Positions 10,570 to 20,849 of a stretch of 64,000 bases of DNA are shown piece after piece. The position numbers were made by a program, and so were the translations under genes. Each line of letters begins with the position of its first letter. Position 1 is the first letter of the stretch. Under the pieces are notes generated by a model. That model did not search any database and was not told where the DNA came from. It saw only the letters and a program-made list of their open reading frames with translations. Source of the stretch: Sinobacterium norvegicum (GTDB lineage: Bacteria > Pseudomonadota > Gammaproteobacteria > Pseudomonadales > Sinobacteriaceae). Location: positions 1,831,565 to 1,895,564 of the forward strand of contig NZ_CAKLPX010000001.1 of the NCBI RefSeq assembly GCF_923077115.1, given 5' to 3'.

Positions 10570-11829
10570 TTACTTTTCGTAAACCGGTAGGCGGTTACAA
10601 ATTTCAAGTACCTTGGCCTTAACACCATCGATTACCGCTTGATCACCCATATTATCGAGGATATCAGCAATCCAGCCCGCCAGAGCGGCACAGTCTGCCT
10701 CGTTAAAACCACGGCGCGTCACTGACGGAGAGCCGATACGCAGACCACTGGTGACAAACGGTGAACGCGGGTCGTTTGGTACCGAGTTTTTGTTGACCGT
10801 GATATTGGCCAGACCCAGCGCCGCATCAGCTTCTTTACCGGTGATGTCTTGCTTGATCAGGCTGAGCAAGAACAGGTGGTTCTTGGTGCCGCCGGAAACC
10901 ACATCAAAGCCACGTTCGATCAATACCTTGGCCATTGCCTGAGCGTTTAGCACAACCTGCTGCTGATACGCCTTGTAGTCATCGCTCATCGCTTCTTTAA
11001 AGCATACTGCTTTCGCGGCGATAACATGCATTAATGGACCGCCTTGACCGCCGGGGAAGACAGCAGAGTTAAGCTTCTTCTCAATCGCTTCGTCGCCACC
11101 CTTGGTCAGAATAATACCGCCGCGTGGACCGCCAAGCGTCTTGTGGGTGGTCGAGGTCACGACATCGGCAAACGGTACAGGGTTGGGATAGACACCTGCG
11201 GCAATAAGACCGGCAACGTGCGCCATATCTACCATCAAATAAGCACCGACCTTATCCGCAATCTCGCGGAAACGTGCCCAATCAGCGACCATCGAATAGG
11301 CAGAGAAGCCGGCGATAATCATCTTCGGTTTGTGCTCAACAGCCATTGCCTCAACTTGATCGTAATCGATCTCGCCAGTCTCAGCGTTTAGGCCATACTG
11401 TACCGCATTGTATATTTTGCCAGAGAAGCTCACTTTGGCGCCGTGGGTCAGGTGCCCACCTTCGTCCAAGCTCATACCTAGCACTGTATCGCCGGGCTGA
11501 AGCAGCGCCATGAACACGGCGGCGTTAGCCTGTGAGCCAGAGTGCGGCTGAACGTTGGCGTAACCGGCACCGAACAACTCCTGTGCACGTTCAATGGCCA
11601 GCGTTTCGACAACATCGACGTGTTCGCAACCGCCGTAGTAACGCTTGCCGGGGTAACCTTCGGCATACTTGTTGGTTAATGCAGAGCCTTGAGCTTCAAA
11701 AACACGCGGCGTGGCGTAGTTCTCTGAGGCAATCAGCTCAATATGTTCTTCTTGACGAACAACTTCGGCGTCCATAGCAGCCTGAAGTTCAGGGTCAAAA
11801 TCAGCAATCTTCATATCTTTACTAAACAT
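10570..11829 (-). CDS. glyA: Serine hydroxymethyltransferase
   Basis: GlyA interconverts serine and glycine with tetrahydrofolate, feeding one-carbon units. The PLP lysine lies in [13 protein letters not shown] near residue 230, and the N-terminal ELIASENY and PGKRYYGG motifs are intact. The frame starts ten codons upstream, but the ATG at 11829 ([10 protein letters not shown]) has a GGGGA ribosome-binding sequence and gives 419 residues, matching the family (417 in E. coli). It is a single-gene unit with its own terminator. Confidence 0.97.
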   Translation of the reverse strand: MFSKDMKIADFDPELQAAMDAEVVRQEEHIELIASENYATPRVFEAQGSALTNKYAEGYPGKRYYGGCEHVDVVETLAIERAQELFGAGYANVQPHSGSQANAAVFMALLQPGDTVLGMSLDEGGHLTHGAKVSFSGKIYNAVQYGLNAETGEIDYDQVEAMAVEHKPKMIIAGFSAYSMVADWARFREIADKVGAYLMVDMAHVAGLIAAGVYPNPVPFADVVTSTTHKTLGGPRGGIILTKGGDEAIEKKLNSAVFPGGQGGPLMHVIAAKAVCFKEAMSDDYKAYQQQVVLNAQAMAKVLIERGFDVVSGGTKNHLFLLSLIKQDITGKEADAALGLANITVNKNSVPNDPRSPFVTSGLRIGSPSVTRRGFNEADCAALAGWIADILDNMGDQAVIDGVKAKVLEICNRLPVYEK

Positions 11830-11988
11830 ATTTTTATTTCCCCATTGCGAGAGTTGCAAAACAATTACGGCAGTTCTGAAAGGGGCACATCATACACTCA
11901 AAGCAGGGATTCTGCGAGCAGAAAAACAGCAAAAGAGAGAATGCGAGAATTATCAGCAAGATATTGTTTTAAAAAGGAAAAATATTTT

Positions 11989-14900
11989 TTATCCGTCGCC
12001 AATTAGCTGCACTAACTGCAAATCAATTTTTGTCGAATTCTCGACCAAACGGTTAACTTCTTGCGCCGGCATCGGCTTGCCGTAGAGGAAACCTTGGCAC
12101 TTTTCACAGCCCAGACTATCGAGATAACTCGCCTGCTCCTCAGTCTCCACCCCCTCGGCGACAACGGTGAGATTAAAGCTATGAGCCATGGCGATAATGG
12201 CCTGAGTAATGGCGCTATCCTGGGTGCTACCCGGCAGGTTGGCAACGAAGCTGCGGTCAATCTTCAAACTGTCAATCGGGAATTGCTTGAGATAACTCAT
12301 CGACGAATAACCGGTGCCAAAGTCGTCGATGGAAATTTTCACGTCCATCGCCTTCAAATCGGCCAACATGCCCAGGGTGTAGGCCACATCTTCCATTAGC
12401 ACACTCTCTGTGAGCTCGAGCGCCAAGCAATGGCTGGGCAGGCCTGAAACGTCCAGCGCATCAATCACCTGCCGCAACAAACTCCCCTCGGAGAACTGCA
12501 GCGCCGATATATTGACCGCCACCCGCTGCACCGCCAAGCCATCGCGACGCCACTGCGCCATTTGTCGGCAGGCCTCATTAAGCACCCAATTACCCAGCGG
12601 TACAATCAAGCCAGTTTCCTCCGCCATCGAGATAAACACCTCAGGAGGAATGCTGCCGCGTTGCGGGTGATGCCAGCGCACCAAGGCTTCTACCGATATT
12701 AAACGTCGGGTATTGAGGTCGATAACCGGCTGGTAGCACAGTTCAAATGCTCCAGCAGCCACGGCACGATGCAAGTCGTTTTGTAGCTCCAGTTTATCGA
12801 GCGATGAATGGTTCATCATGCCAGAGTAATACTGATAATTGTTCTTGCCCGCCGACTTGGCGTGATACATCGCCGCATCGGCGTTTTGCAATAACGTCGT
12901 GCTATCAATGGCATCCGTCGGGTAAATAGCAACGCCGACAGAGGCCGTTAAATACACATCCTTTCCCTGAATGATAAAGGGTGCCGCCAGCGAGGAGAGT
13001 AACGACTGAGCAATGTGGGTCGAATGCCCGACCGCGTCAGAATGGTCATCACAGTCGGGCAGGATGACGGCAAATTCATCCCCCCCCATGCGGGCAACCT
13101 GACACCCCTCGTCAACCACCGCCTGCAAACGCTTGCCAACCTGGGCCAGCAAGATGTCACCAGCGCCGTGCCCCATCGAATCATTGATCGACTTAAAGCC
13201 ATCCATATCAATAAAAAGTAACGGTAGCAGCAGCTGGTCCCGGTTAGCTCGGAATAACTTGGCCTCTAATTCATCATGAAATAAACTGCGATTAGCCAGA
13301 CCTGTCAACGGATCATAAAAGGCCAGTTTAAGAATACGCTCCTCATTTCGCTTGCGCTCGGTTTCGTCTGTAAAGGCGGTGATGTAACCAATGTGCTCAC
13401 CGTGCTTACTGCTGACCTCTGTAATACCCACCTGAACCGGGTAACACTCACCACTCTTACGGCGACTCTCAACCTCACCCTGCCAAAAACCAGCCTGCTC
13501 TAACACCGGTTTAATGGTACGTGCAAAACTGACTCCCGCATGACGATTGCTGGATAAAAACGAGGGACGCCGACCAATAACCTCGTCTGGTCGGTAGCCG
13601 GTAATAGCAGTAAAAACCTTATTCACTTGTGAAATAGTGCCGTTGGCAGCGGTGATATAAATCCCCTGCAAACTGTTTTCAAACACCTTGGCAGCGAGAC
13701 GCAAGTCGTCATCAATTTTTAATCGTTGAGTGATATCACGACAAAGAATCAGCATGCCCTGCAGGCTGCCATCCTCCTCCCACATCAGGCTGCTTTGCAG
13801 CTCTAATGAAACCTTATAACCTAAGTGGTGCTCTACCTCGACCTCCTGCAGGCGCAAATATTGACGCTGCTCTTCGGCAGAAATATGCGGGTTATTGGTC
13901 AGCCGATGATAGTCTTTCGACAACGAATCGAAGACTAATTTTAAGGTCGGTATTTGCTCTGTAATCAACGCCTGCTGAACAAGGAATTGCTGCGGATAAT
14001 AACCCAGCAACTTCTCCACAGATGGGCTGATATAGTCAATTCTTAACTCGGTGTCAGTGGTGCAAATAATATCGCTGAAATTATCGGCCAGGGTTCGATA
14101 GTTTCGCTGCTGGTGGTCGTAACGACTCTTTATCCGCTGTTGCTCAGTCACATCGGTGGCGACTGTCACAATGTAGGCGGTACGGCCATTGTATTTATCG
14201 ATAATGCCGCTGCTGCGAGTAACATAGTTACGCCATTCACCGCTGACATGCATCATACGCAGGTGTTTTTCAACCACCTCACCATCACCTAAGCGCTTGA
14301 GAAGATGGATTAGTTGATCGCCACTCAGGCGGTCTTCCGGGTGCAAAAACAGACTGCTTTCGTCGCTCAAATCCAGCGGTGATGAATGCTCTTCAATGCC
14401 AAAATGGCGGGCAGCCTCGCCATTAACAAAACGTGTTTTGTGATTCTTTAAATCGTAGACAAAAAGTAAATCAGGCACCGCTGACAAGGTCGCCGAGAAG
14501 AAGTTTTCCCGCGCTTGCAAATCGCGCTGTACACGTTTTAATTCACTGGTATCAAAACCGGTAAATAGCACGCCGCGAACTAGATTATCCTTGCGCGGCA
14601 ACGCCGATATGACCGTGTAATTGAAATACTCGCCGGCATTATCGCGCACCTCGACGTCAAAGCGATATTCACTTTGGCCGCTGATAATCGCCACCACCGC
14701 ACTGCAGCAATAATTGAGATGACGATCGGGAAAAAGTGAAAGGTAATCGCTGGTGGCGGCATTTTTGACCCCGATGAGCTCTATCGCGGCAAAGTTTATT
14801 TCGATAATCGACAGCCGACGACGTACCTCGGGCATAAATTCGCTATCGGTTAACAATCGTTGCTTCAACGACTGTTCACACCCGATACCGAGTTCATGCA

Positions 14901-15363
14901 TATAGTGGTACAACGATTCGATATCAATGGCCCACTGCGGCGCCACGGAGATATCAAAAAGGGTTTTATAACGATCTGCCTGAGCAACAATACCATTGCC
15001 GCTTTTTACCGCATCAATATAACGAAACTGCCAGACAATCTGTTCGAGCTTGTCATCCTCTCTAACCGGGTGATTAACGATGAGAAAACGGCCGTATTGT
15101 TCACCGATCTTAAGACTGAACATCTGCTCAGCAACCAATTCTCCCGCTCGAATCAACTCGATACTTTCAATGAAACGGGCATAACTCAGTGGTGTAAAGA
15201 GTGAATTCCACTGCTGGGCATTTGATAGCGACAACTGGTTTTCAAATAACTGCTGAGCTTGCGGGTTTAAATACAGGACGCTGCCACCGGCATCGGTCGC
15301 AACATAGGCCTCATCGCAGTCAGTGAGTAACTGGCTCAGGCTAAGATTGAAGAAGTCCTGCAT
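11989..15363 (-). CDS. Multi-PAS diguanylate cyclase/phosphodiesterase (GGDEF-EAL)
   Basis: This 1124-residue cytoplasmic sensor has about five PAS-like modules in residues 1-670, then a GGDEF domain with intact GGDEF near 757 and an EAL domain with intact EALVRW near 891, plus the DDFGTGYSSM loop. With both catalytic motifs present it could make or degrade cyclic di-GMP; in most dual proteins one activity dominates. I see no transmembrane segment or signal peptide, so it probably senses an internal cue such as redox, oxygen or a ligand through PAS. It is monocistronic, divergent from ettA. The input signal cannot be inferred. Confidence 0.93.
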   Translation of the reverse strand: MQDFFNLSLSQLLTDCDEAYVATDAGGSVLYLNPQAQQLFENQLSLSNAQQWNSLFTPLSYARFIESIELIRAGELVAEQMFSLKIGEQYGRFLIVNHPVREDDKLEQIVWQFRYIDAVKSGNGIVAQADRYKTLFDISVAPQWAIDIESLYHYMHELGIGCEQSLKQRLLTDSEFMPEVRRRLSIIEINFAAIELIGVKNAATSDYLSLFPDRHLNYCCSAVVAIISGQSEYRFDVEVRDNAGEYFNYTVISALPRKDNLVRGVLFTGFDTSELKRVQRDLQARENFFSATLSAVPDLLFVYDLKNHKTRFVNGEAARHFGIEEHSSPLDLSDESSLFLHPEDRLSGDQLIHLLKRLGDGEVVEKHLRMMHVSGEWRNYVTRSSGIIDKYNGRTAYIVTVATDVTEQQRIKSRYDHQQRNYRTLADNFSDIICTTDTELRIDYISPSVEKLLGYYPQQFLVQQALITEQIPTLKLVFDSLSKDYHRLTNNPHISAEEQRQYLRLQEVEVEHHLGYKVSLELQSSLMWEEDGSLQGMLILCRDITQRLKIDDDLRLAAKVFENSLQGIYITAANGTISQVNKVFTAITGYRPDEVIGRRPSFLSSNRHAGVSFARTIKPVLEQAGFWQGEVESRRKSGECYPVQVGITEVSSKHGEHIGYITAFTDETERKRNEERILKLAFYDPLTGLANRSLFHDELEAKLFRANRDQLLLPLLFIDMDGFKSINDSMGHGAGDILLAQVGKRLQAVVDEGCQVARMGGDEFAVILPDCDDHSDAVGHSTHIAQSLLSSLAAPFIIQGKDVYLTASVGVAIYPTDAIDSTTLLQNADAAMYHAKSAGKNNYQYYSGMMNHSSLDKLELQNDLHRAVAAGAFELCYQPVIDLNTRRLISVEALVRWHHPQRGSIPPEVFISMAEETGLIVPLGNWVLNEACRQMAQWRRDGLAVQRVAVNISALQFSEGSLLRQVIDALDVSGLPSHCLALELTESVLMEDVAYTLGMLADLKAMDVKISIDDFGTGYSSMSYLKQFPIDSLKIDRSFVANLPGSTQDSAITQAIIAMAHSFNLTVVAEGVETEEQASYLDSLGCEKCQGFLYGKPMPAQEVNRLVENSTKIDLQLVQLIGDG

Positions 15364-15537
15364 AGTGTTGACGCTGCCCTATCTTATTATTATCTGTAAT
15401 ACAACCGTCTTTCCTAAGGGTTAAATTTACTATAACAGCGGCTCAGATAATTCCAAACTAACGACGGCAACTTTTACACATATAGGCGAATATAATATAT
15501 TTTTGCCGTTTTTGTGCACTACTCGACATAACCATAC

Positions 15538-15546
15538 TGCTATAAT
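15538..15546 (+). promoter_or_regulatory. Extended -10 promoter for ettA
   Basis: TGC followed directly by TATAAT matches an extended -10 element about 50 nt upstream of the ettA ATG. No good -35 is seen at 17 nt, as is usual for extended -10 promoters. Confidence 0.55.
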
Positions 15547-15595
15547 GTCGCCTTTTAACAGTTAACCCCACTGTGTAGCTCGAAGGATCTCCTGT

Positions 15596-17260
15596 ATGGC
15601 TCAATACGTTTTCACCATGAACCGCGTTGGCAAGATTGTGCCGCCCAAACGCCAAATTCTGGCCGACATTTCTCTGTCGTTCTTTCCCGGCGCCAAAATC
15701 GGGGTGCTAGGGCTTAATGGCTCGGGTAAATCTACCCTATTACGAATCATGGCCGGTGTCGACCAGGACTATATTGGCGAGGCCAGACCCCAGCCGGATC
15801 TCAATATCGGCTATCTGCAGCAAGAACCTCAACTCGATGAAAGCAAGGATGTCCGCGGCAACGTCGAAGACGGTGTTCGCCCGGCAGTCGATGCCCTCAA
15901 ACGTCTCGATGAGGTATACGCCGAATACGCCATGGAGGACGCTGATTTCGACAAGCTGGCCAAAGAACAGGGCAAGCTTGAAGACATTATCAACGCCTGG
16001 GACGGGCACAACCTCGAACACATCTTGGAAGTCGCTGCCGACGCTCTGCGCCTGCCGCCCTGGGATGCCGATGTCAGCAAGATATCCGGTGGTGAGAAAC
16101 GCCGTGTCGCCCTGTGTAAGTTACTGCTGTCTAAGCCAGACATGCTGTTACTCGATGAGCCGACCAACCACTTGGACGCAGAAAGCGTCGCCTGGCTGGA
16201 ACACTTCCTTACCACTTTCACCGGCACCGTCGTCGCCATCACCCACGACCGCTACTTCCTCGACAATGCCGCCGGCTGGATTTTGGAACTCGACCGTGGC
16301 CGCGGTATACCTTACGAGGGTAACTATTCCGACTGGCTGGAAGCAAAAGACCAGCGCCTAGAGATGGAAGATAAACAACAAAAATCCCATGAGCGCGCCA
16401 TGGCCTCGGAATTGGAGTGGGTGCGCTCCAATGCCAAGGGACGTCAATCCAAGAGCAAGGCCCGCCTGGCCCGCTTTGAAGAGTTAAGTTCGCAGGAATT
16501 CCAAAGCCGCAACGAGACCCAAGAAATCTACATCCCACCCGGACCTCGCCTCGGCGACGTTGTCATCGAAGTCGAAGGGTTGCAGAAGAGCTTTGGTGAC
16601 AAATCACTGATCAGCGACTTGACCTTTACCGTACCCAAGGGCGCCATCGTCGGCATCATCGGCGGTAACGGTGCCGGTAAATCAACTCTGTTCAAAATGC
16701 TGACCGGTGAGGAAAAGTCTGACGCAGGCACTATTCGCATCGGTGAAACCGTCAACCTCGGCATGGTCGACCAGAGCCGTGACAGCCTCGATGATAATAA
16801 AACAGTCTGGGATGAAATTTCCGATGGCCAAGATGTGTTACAGGTCGGCACCTACGAAGTAAACTCCCGTTCCTATGTGGGCCGCTTCAACTTCAAAGGA
16901 TCAGACCAACAGAAGCGCATTGGCGACCTCTCCGGCGGTGAGCGTAACCGCGTCCACTTAGCGAAGTTATTGCGCGGCGGTCACAATGTTTTGCTGCTCG
17001 ATGAGCCGACCAACGACCTGGATGTAGAGACGCTGCGTGCACTGGAAGAGGCTATTTTGGCCTTCCCTGGCTGTATTATGGTGATCTCGCACGATCGCTG
17101 GTTCCTCGACCGTGTCGCCACTCACATCCTCGCCTATGAGGGAGAGTCAACGGCGGTATTCCACGAGGGTAACTTCAGCGATTATATGGAGGACCGCCTG
17201 GCCCGCACCGGTGTCAAAGAGCTGGTGCCAACCCGGGTTAAATATCGCAAGCTTAAATAA
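15596..17260 (+). CDS. ettA: Energy-dependent translational throttle protein EttA (ABC-F)
   Basis: EttA is a soluble ABC-F ATPase that binds the ribosomal E site and gates elongation according to the ATP/ADP ratio. The 554-residue protein has two ABC cassettes: Walker A GLNGSGKST near residue 40 and GGNGAGKST near 358, each with an LSGGE-like signature and DEPTNHLD/DEPTNDLD Walker B motifs. The linker containing the charged KGRQSKSKARLARFEEL segment lies between them. There is no membrane domain. It is followed by a strong hairpin. Confidence 0.96.
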   Translation: MAQYVFTMNRVGKIVPPKRQILADISLSFFPGAKIGVLGLNGSGKSTLLRIMAGVDQDYIGEARPQPDLNIGYLQQEPQLDESKDVRGNVEDGVRPAVDALKRLDEVYAEYAMEDADFDKLAKEQGKLEDIINAWDGHNLEHILEVAADALRLPPWDADVSKISGGEKRRVALCKLLLSKPDMLLLDEPTNHLDAESVAWLEHFLTTFTGTVVAITHDRYFLDNAAGWILELDRGRGIPYEGNYSDWLEAKDQRLEMEDKQQKSHERAMASELEWVRSNAKGRQSKSKARLARFEELSSQEFQSRNETQEIYIPPGPRLGDVVIEVEGLQKSFGDKSLISDLTFTVPKGAIVGIIGGNGAGKSTLFKMLTGEEKSDAGTIRIGETVNLGMVDQSRDSLDDNKTVWDEISDGQDVLQVGTYEVNSRSYVGRFNFKGSDQQKRIGDLSGGERNRVHLAKLLRGGHNVLLLDEPTNDLDVETLRALEEAILAFPGCIMVISHDRWFLDRVATHILAYEGESTAVFHEGNFSDYMEDRLARTGVKELVPTRVKYRKLK

Positions 17261-17272
17261 GGCTTTGATATA

Positions 17273-17300
17273 ACGGTATGCCCCACAAGGGGCATACCGT
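17273..17300 (+). terminator. Stable hairpin after ettA, likely terminator
   Basis: A perfect 12-bp stem (ACGGTATGCCCC with its complement) around an ACAA loop begins 12 nt after the ettA stop. Only three T follow, so termination may be partial or factor-assisted. Confidence 0.6.
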
Positions 17301-17375
17301 TTACCGCAGGACTCTGGCACTATAAACGCTGTATTGATCAACACCGCATAAAATAACAGTGAATAAGAGCCCGCT

Positions 17376-17765
17376 ATGAAACTCCCCGTTACCACCTCCT
17401 CTGTACAAGTCCGCTTCTCCGATACCGACGCCATGGGCCACATCTCTTCGGGTGCCTACGTCAGTTATATGGAGGTTGGCCGGGCCGATTTCTTCTACGC
17501 CATTAACAACTGTTATGAGGGCGAAGTACCCTACAATGCCGTGGTCAATATCAATATCGATTATCTCGGCGAGGTGATTTTTGGTGCCGATGTCAGCGTC
17601 GTTAGCTGGTGCTCGCGGATGGGCAATAAAAGCATGACGATCAGCCACGAGATTATCGCCGATGGTCGTGTTGCCAGCCGCGGACACATAACCGTTGCTG
17701 GCTTCGACCTCAAAACGCGCAAGGGCTGCCAGCTACCAGCAGACTGGGAAGAATCGGAGCGATAA
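17376..17765 (+). CDS. Acyl-CoA thioesterase, hotdog fold (4-hydroxybenzoyl-CoA/YbgC-FadM type)
   Basis: The 129-residue sequence has the hotdog thioesterase start VRFSDTDAMGHISSG, with the catalytic Asp in the position used by 4-hydroxybenzoyl-CoA thioesterases, followed by a YMEVGRADFF helix. Such enzymes hydrolyse acyl-CoA or aryl-CoA thioesters in the cytoplasm. An AAGAG sequence precedes the ATG. It starts after ettA and 8 nt before a GGCT-like gene, with which it may be cotranscribed. The substrate cannot be assigned. Confidence 0.85.
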   Translation: MKLPVTTSSVQVRFSDTDAMGHISSGAYVSYMEVGRADFFYAINNCYEGEVPYNAVVNINIDYLGEVIFGADVSVVSWCSRMGNKSMTISHEIIADGRVASRGHITVAGFDLKTRKGCQLPADWEESER

Positions 17766-17773
17766 GCACACCT

Positions 17774-18274
17774 ATGACGACCCTCTACTATTTCGCCTAC
17801 GGCTCTAATATGTCGATGGCGCGACTTCGACAACGCGTACCCAGCGCAGAGAAACTCGGTATTTTTGCGCTCGCCAGCCACGAGCTGCGATTCGACAAAA
17901 AAGGCCGGGACGGCTCTGGCAAGTGCAATGCACTCTATACCGGCAACGACAGCGATACCGTGTTCGGCACGCTATTCAGCATGAAAGCGGATGAAAAACC
18001 CACCCTCGACGAGGCCGAAAGCCTCGGCGTCGGTTATGGTGACAAGACTGTCACGGTGACCAATGCCACCGGTGAATCGTTCGAGGCGTTGACTTACTAC
18101 GCGCTCAGGCTAGATGCCAACTACCAACCCTACGACTGGTACCTTAATCACGTGTTAATTGGCGCCTTCGAAACAGGCTTGCCACTGGATTATATTGCCA
18201 AGATTGAAGCGGTTGAATCCAAGCCAGACCCAGATCGGAGCCGGGCGGCGACGCAATGGGCCGTGCACGATTAG
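17774..18274 (+). CDS. Gamma-glutamylcyclotransferase-like protein (AIG2/GGCT fold)
   Basis: The N-terminus YYFAYGSNMSMARL is the substrate-loop signature of the GGCT/AIG2 family, and the catalytic Glu is likely the one in LDEAESLG near residue 77. Family members convert gamma-glutamyl amino acids or gamma-glutamyl-amines to 5-oxoproline, some acting in glutathione turnover. The gene is 8 nt after the thioesterase. No clear ribosome-binding sequence is seen, consistent with coupling. The exact substrate is unknown. Confidence 0.85.
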   Translation: MTTLYYFAYGSNMSMARLRQRVPSAEKLGIFALASHELRFDKKGRDGSGKCNALYTGNDSDTVFGTLFSMKADEKPTLDEAESLGVGYGDKTVTVTNATGESFEALTYYALRLDANYQPYDWYLNHVLIGAFETGLPLDYIAKIEAVESKPDPDRSRAATQWAVHD

Positions 18275-18430
18275 CGCGGCTATAAATTAACTCAAAAAAA
18301 ACAGCTGCTGTCATCAAATGGCAAGTATTTAATGCTGCTCTCTTTATGATGAGACCCATCACGCCTATTTGACCGCCGGCAATCACCACCGCTCGGGCAG
18401 ACAGGCAACCCTATTTGATGAGGTATAAAG

Positions 18431-18631
18431 ATGAATAAAATCGAAGTAGGTCAGATTTGGGCAGATTCCACCGGCGAATGGCATACCGTGCGCAGCATCC
18501 GCGAAAAGGGGTTCAATGCGGTTGATAGTCGGGGGGAATCCTTCTTCTATACCATGGACGGCCACTTAATCAATCTTAAAACCATCGAGTTTGGCGGTGA
18601 CCAGCACACGTTACGCCAGCGAGTACGCTAA
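18431..18631 (+). CDS. Small protein of unknown function (66 aa)
   Basis: I do not recognise this protein. It is acidic-to-neutral with aromatic residues (IWADSTGEWHTV, ESFFYTMDGHL) and no membrane segment, giving the impression of a small beta-rich domain. The ATG is preceded by GATGAGGT about 8 nt upstream, a reasonable ribosome-binding sequence. No overlapping real gene competes for the region. It stands alone between the GGCT-like gene and the Fur-box-preceded radical SAM gene. Confidence 0.6.
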   Translation: MNKIEVGQIWADSTGEWHTVRSIREKGFNAVDSRGESFFYTMDGHLINLKTIEFGGDQHTLRQRVR

Positions 18632-18732
18632 CAATAAACGCCACGCCCCGATGATCAGAGCACTCGGCGAGAGCAGCTAAGGCACTGCCACATATCACAG
18701 CTAGGTTGATCCATCACAACGCACCACCGAAC

Positions 18733-18749
18733 GATAATGATTATCATTA
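18733..18749 (+). promoter_or_regulatory. Fur box upstream of the ChuW/HutW gene
   Basis: GATAATGATTATCATTA is close to the 19-bp Fur consensus (the same GATAAT hexamer followed by a near-perfect inverted copy). It lies about 25 nt before the ATG, in promoter range, so ferric uptake regulator should repress the gene when iron is plentiful. Confidence 0.9.
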
Positions 18750-18774
18750 CTTAAATTCATTTTGAGTAATCACC

Positions 18775-20121
18775 ATGCTGCTAAGCCCTTCGATGACTGG
18801 TACCGCCAGTGCCGACCCACTTCGCCAAGCCTTTGCCGCTAAGAACGCTCCTCATGCTGGCCGGAACAGTCAGCCGGTGACAATCAGTGAACTGCAATGG
18901 CAACAATGGTGGCGGCAGCCAAGTACGGCGCAGCAACGCACGCTGTATATTCATATCCCCTTCTGCCGCAAGCGCTGCAGCTTCTGTAATTTTTTCGTCA
19001 GCGGCTCCAACCCTGCCGACATTAGTGACTATATGCAGTCTATAACAGCGCAGCTGACCATTGCCGCGGACACGGTTTTGGCCCAAAGCCGTATGTTTGA
19101 CGCAGTGTATGTGGGCGGCGGCACCCCCAGCGATATGAGTGCCGAAGCAATCAGCCGTCTCGGTCAAGCCATCGCCAAATTCCCTCTTAACGACGATACC
19201 GAAATCACCCTGGAGGGACGACTGCACGGCTTCGACGACGATAAATGGCAGGCCGCCCTGAGCAGCGGCTTCAATCGTTTTTCCTTTGGCGTGCAGAGCT
19301 TCGAAACCCAAGTACGTCAAGCCGCTGGCCGCATCGATGGCCGCGACATTGTCATCGACAGACTCAAGCAGTTGAGCCAACATCCAACAGCCAGCATTGT
19401 GGTCGACCTCATCTTCGGTCTGCCAGGACAGACCAGGGATATTTGGCAGCAAGACCTGGCAGCGGTTATCCAGTCAAACGTCCACGGTGTCGACCTCTAT
19501 CAGCTCATCCAACTGAGTGGCAGCCTGATTGACCGAGCCAGCAGCAAGGGAGAAATACTCGGCACCGACAACAGTCAGTTCCAAGCCGACAGTCAGGCCC
19601 GCGCCGGCATGTATGCCTCCGGGGCAGAGTTTTTTGAATCACGGCAGTGGCAACGGCTGTCCAGCTGCCATTGGCGCAGAGATGAGCGTGAACGTAGTCG
19701 CTATAACAGCTTGGCAAAAAGTGGGGTCGAGACCCTACCCTTCGGCGCCGGTGCCGGCGGCAATATTCATGGGCACAGTTTAATGAATGGCCGCAAGATA
19801 AAAGCGTGGCGGCAGGCACTGGCCAGCGATGTCAGTATCGCCACCCCCTGTCGAGTACCGGGAATGGTCATTGCCCCTAACTCATCGGCAGCCTTTGACA
19901 GCACTATTAAGCGAGGCCTAGACCGCGGCATATTGCCGCTCGATCAGTTGGAACAAACAATGATCGAACAACTCAAGCCGCTGTTTAACGCCTGGCAAAA
20001 CAATGGCCTGGCCATACTGGATCGGCAACATTTAAAGCTGACACTTGCCGGGCGATTTTGGAATGTAAACTTACAAACAGGACTGTTTGACTATTTAACG
20101 AAAAACAGTATCCGGCAATAA
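18775..20121 (+). CDS. hutW: ChuW/HutW-type heme-degrading radical SAM enzyme
   Basis: This 448-residue protein is in the HemN-like radical SAM superfamily: the cluster motif CRKRCSFCNF (CX3CX2C) near residue 65, VYVGGGTPSDM near 105 and the FGLPGQT block near 215. The C-terminal HemW-like region and overall length match the ChuW/HutW branch, which opens heme anaerobically to release iron (anaerobilin type chemistry in ChuW). The preceding Fur box fits an iron-acquisition role. No hutX/hutZ or heme transporter gene lies beside it, which is unusual. The start is the ATG at 18775; a second Met lies at residue 7. HemW is less likely because of the Fur box and sequence. Confidence 0.82.
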   Translation: MLLSPSMTGTASADPLRQAFAAKNAPHAGRNSQPVTISELQWQQWWRQPSTAQQRTLYIHIPFCRKRCSFCNFFVSGSNPADISDYMQSITAQLTIAADTVLAQSRMFDAVYVGGGTPSDMSAEAISRLGQAIAKFPLNDDTEITLEGRLHGFDDDKWQAALSSGFNRFSFGVQSFETQVRQAAGRIDGRDIVIDRLKQLSQHPTASIVVDLIFGLPGQTRDIWQQDLAAVIQSNVHGVDLYQLIQLSGSLIDRASSKGEILGTDNSQFQADSQARAGMYASGAEFFESRQWQRLSSCHWRRDERERSRYNSLAKSGVETLPFGAGAGGNIHGHSLMNGRKIKAWRQALASDVSIATPCRVPGMVIAPNSSAAFDSTIKRGLDRGILPLDQLEQTMIEQLKPLFNAWQNNGLAILDRQHLKLTLAGRFWNVNLQTGLFDYLTKNSIRQ

Positions 20122-20253
20122 ATAGCCCCGCCGTATGTCATTCCCGCAGCGTTGAAGTTATCATCTAACACATATAACAGAGCACTATCGAGATAACAGC
20201 CCTGGCAACAACAATGCCCCTCGATAGCAATAAACAAACGATGAGACACACCC

Positions 20254-20688
20254 ATGGACTTAACAACAATGAGTGGCCTGGAAGTAATTCAGGCTGTCAT
20301 CCGAGGTGAATTACCACCCCCTTCTATTACCAATGCCATTCCGATGATTATGGCCGAGGCCGAGGCCGGACGGGTGATCTTCCTCGCCACCGCCAATGAG
20401 AATCACCTCAACCCCATGGGTGGCGTCCACGGCGGTTTCGCCGCCACAGTGCTCGATTCGGTCACCGGCTGCGCCGTCCATACAATGATGGAACCCATGG
20501 TGAGCTATAGCACCATCGACCTCAATATAAAGATGATGCGACCACTGCCGCAGCACGAGGAAATGATTGCCGAGGGGCGCATCGTCAACCTCTCTAAGTC
20601 GCTGGGTGTCGCCGAGGGCACACTGAAGAATAAGGCTGGCAAGCTATTGGCAACGGCTACAGCGACCTGCCTAATAAAAAGACTTTAG
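20254..20688 (+). CDS. PaaI-family hotdog thioesterase
   Basis: The 144-residue sequence carries the PaaI-type motif NPMGGVHGGFAATVLDSVTG (HGG with a following Asp) around residues 53-72. PaaI thioesterases hydrolyse stray acyl- or phenylacetyl-CoA species. It is a stand-alone gene between hutW and the ybgA-like gene, with only a weak ribosome-binding sequence. Substrate cannot be assigned. Confidence 0.85.
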   Translation: MDLTTMSGLEVIQAVIRGELPPPSITNAIPMIMAEAEAGRVIFLATANENHLNPMGGVHGGFAATVLDSVTGCAVHTMMEPMVSYSTIDLNIKMMRPLPQHEEMIAEGRIVNLSKSLGVAEGTLKNKAGKLLATATATCLIKRL

Positions 20689-20849
20689 CTGCAAAGCAAT
20701 GGTCGAAACAACACCAGTGACCACTGCATAGACGATCGTGCAATAGCTTTGTGGCCCATGCTTATTTTCTTCGGTGATACATCCGAACAGAGATTTTTGA
20801 CGTATATTTAATTCAGTAAACGCCATCTATCGAGAATAAGAGACATAAC

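Noticed and set aside
18781-19452. Long minus-strand frame (223 codons) opposite hutW
   Set aside because: It is antisense to a gene with clear radical SAM motifs and has no recognisable domain.
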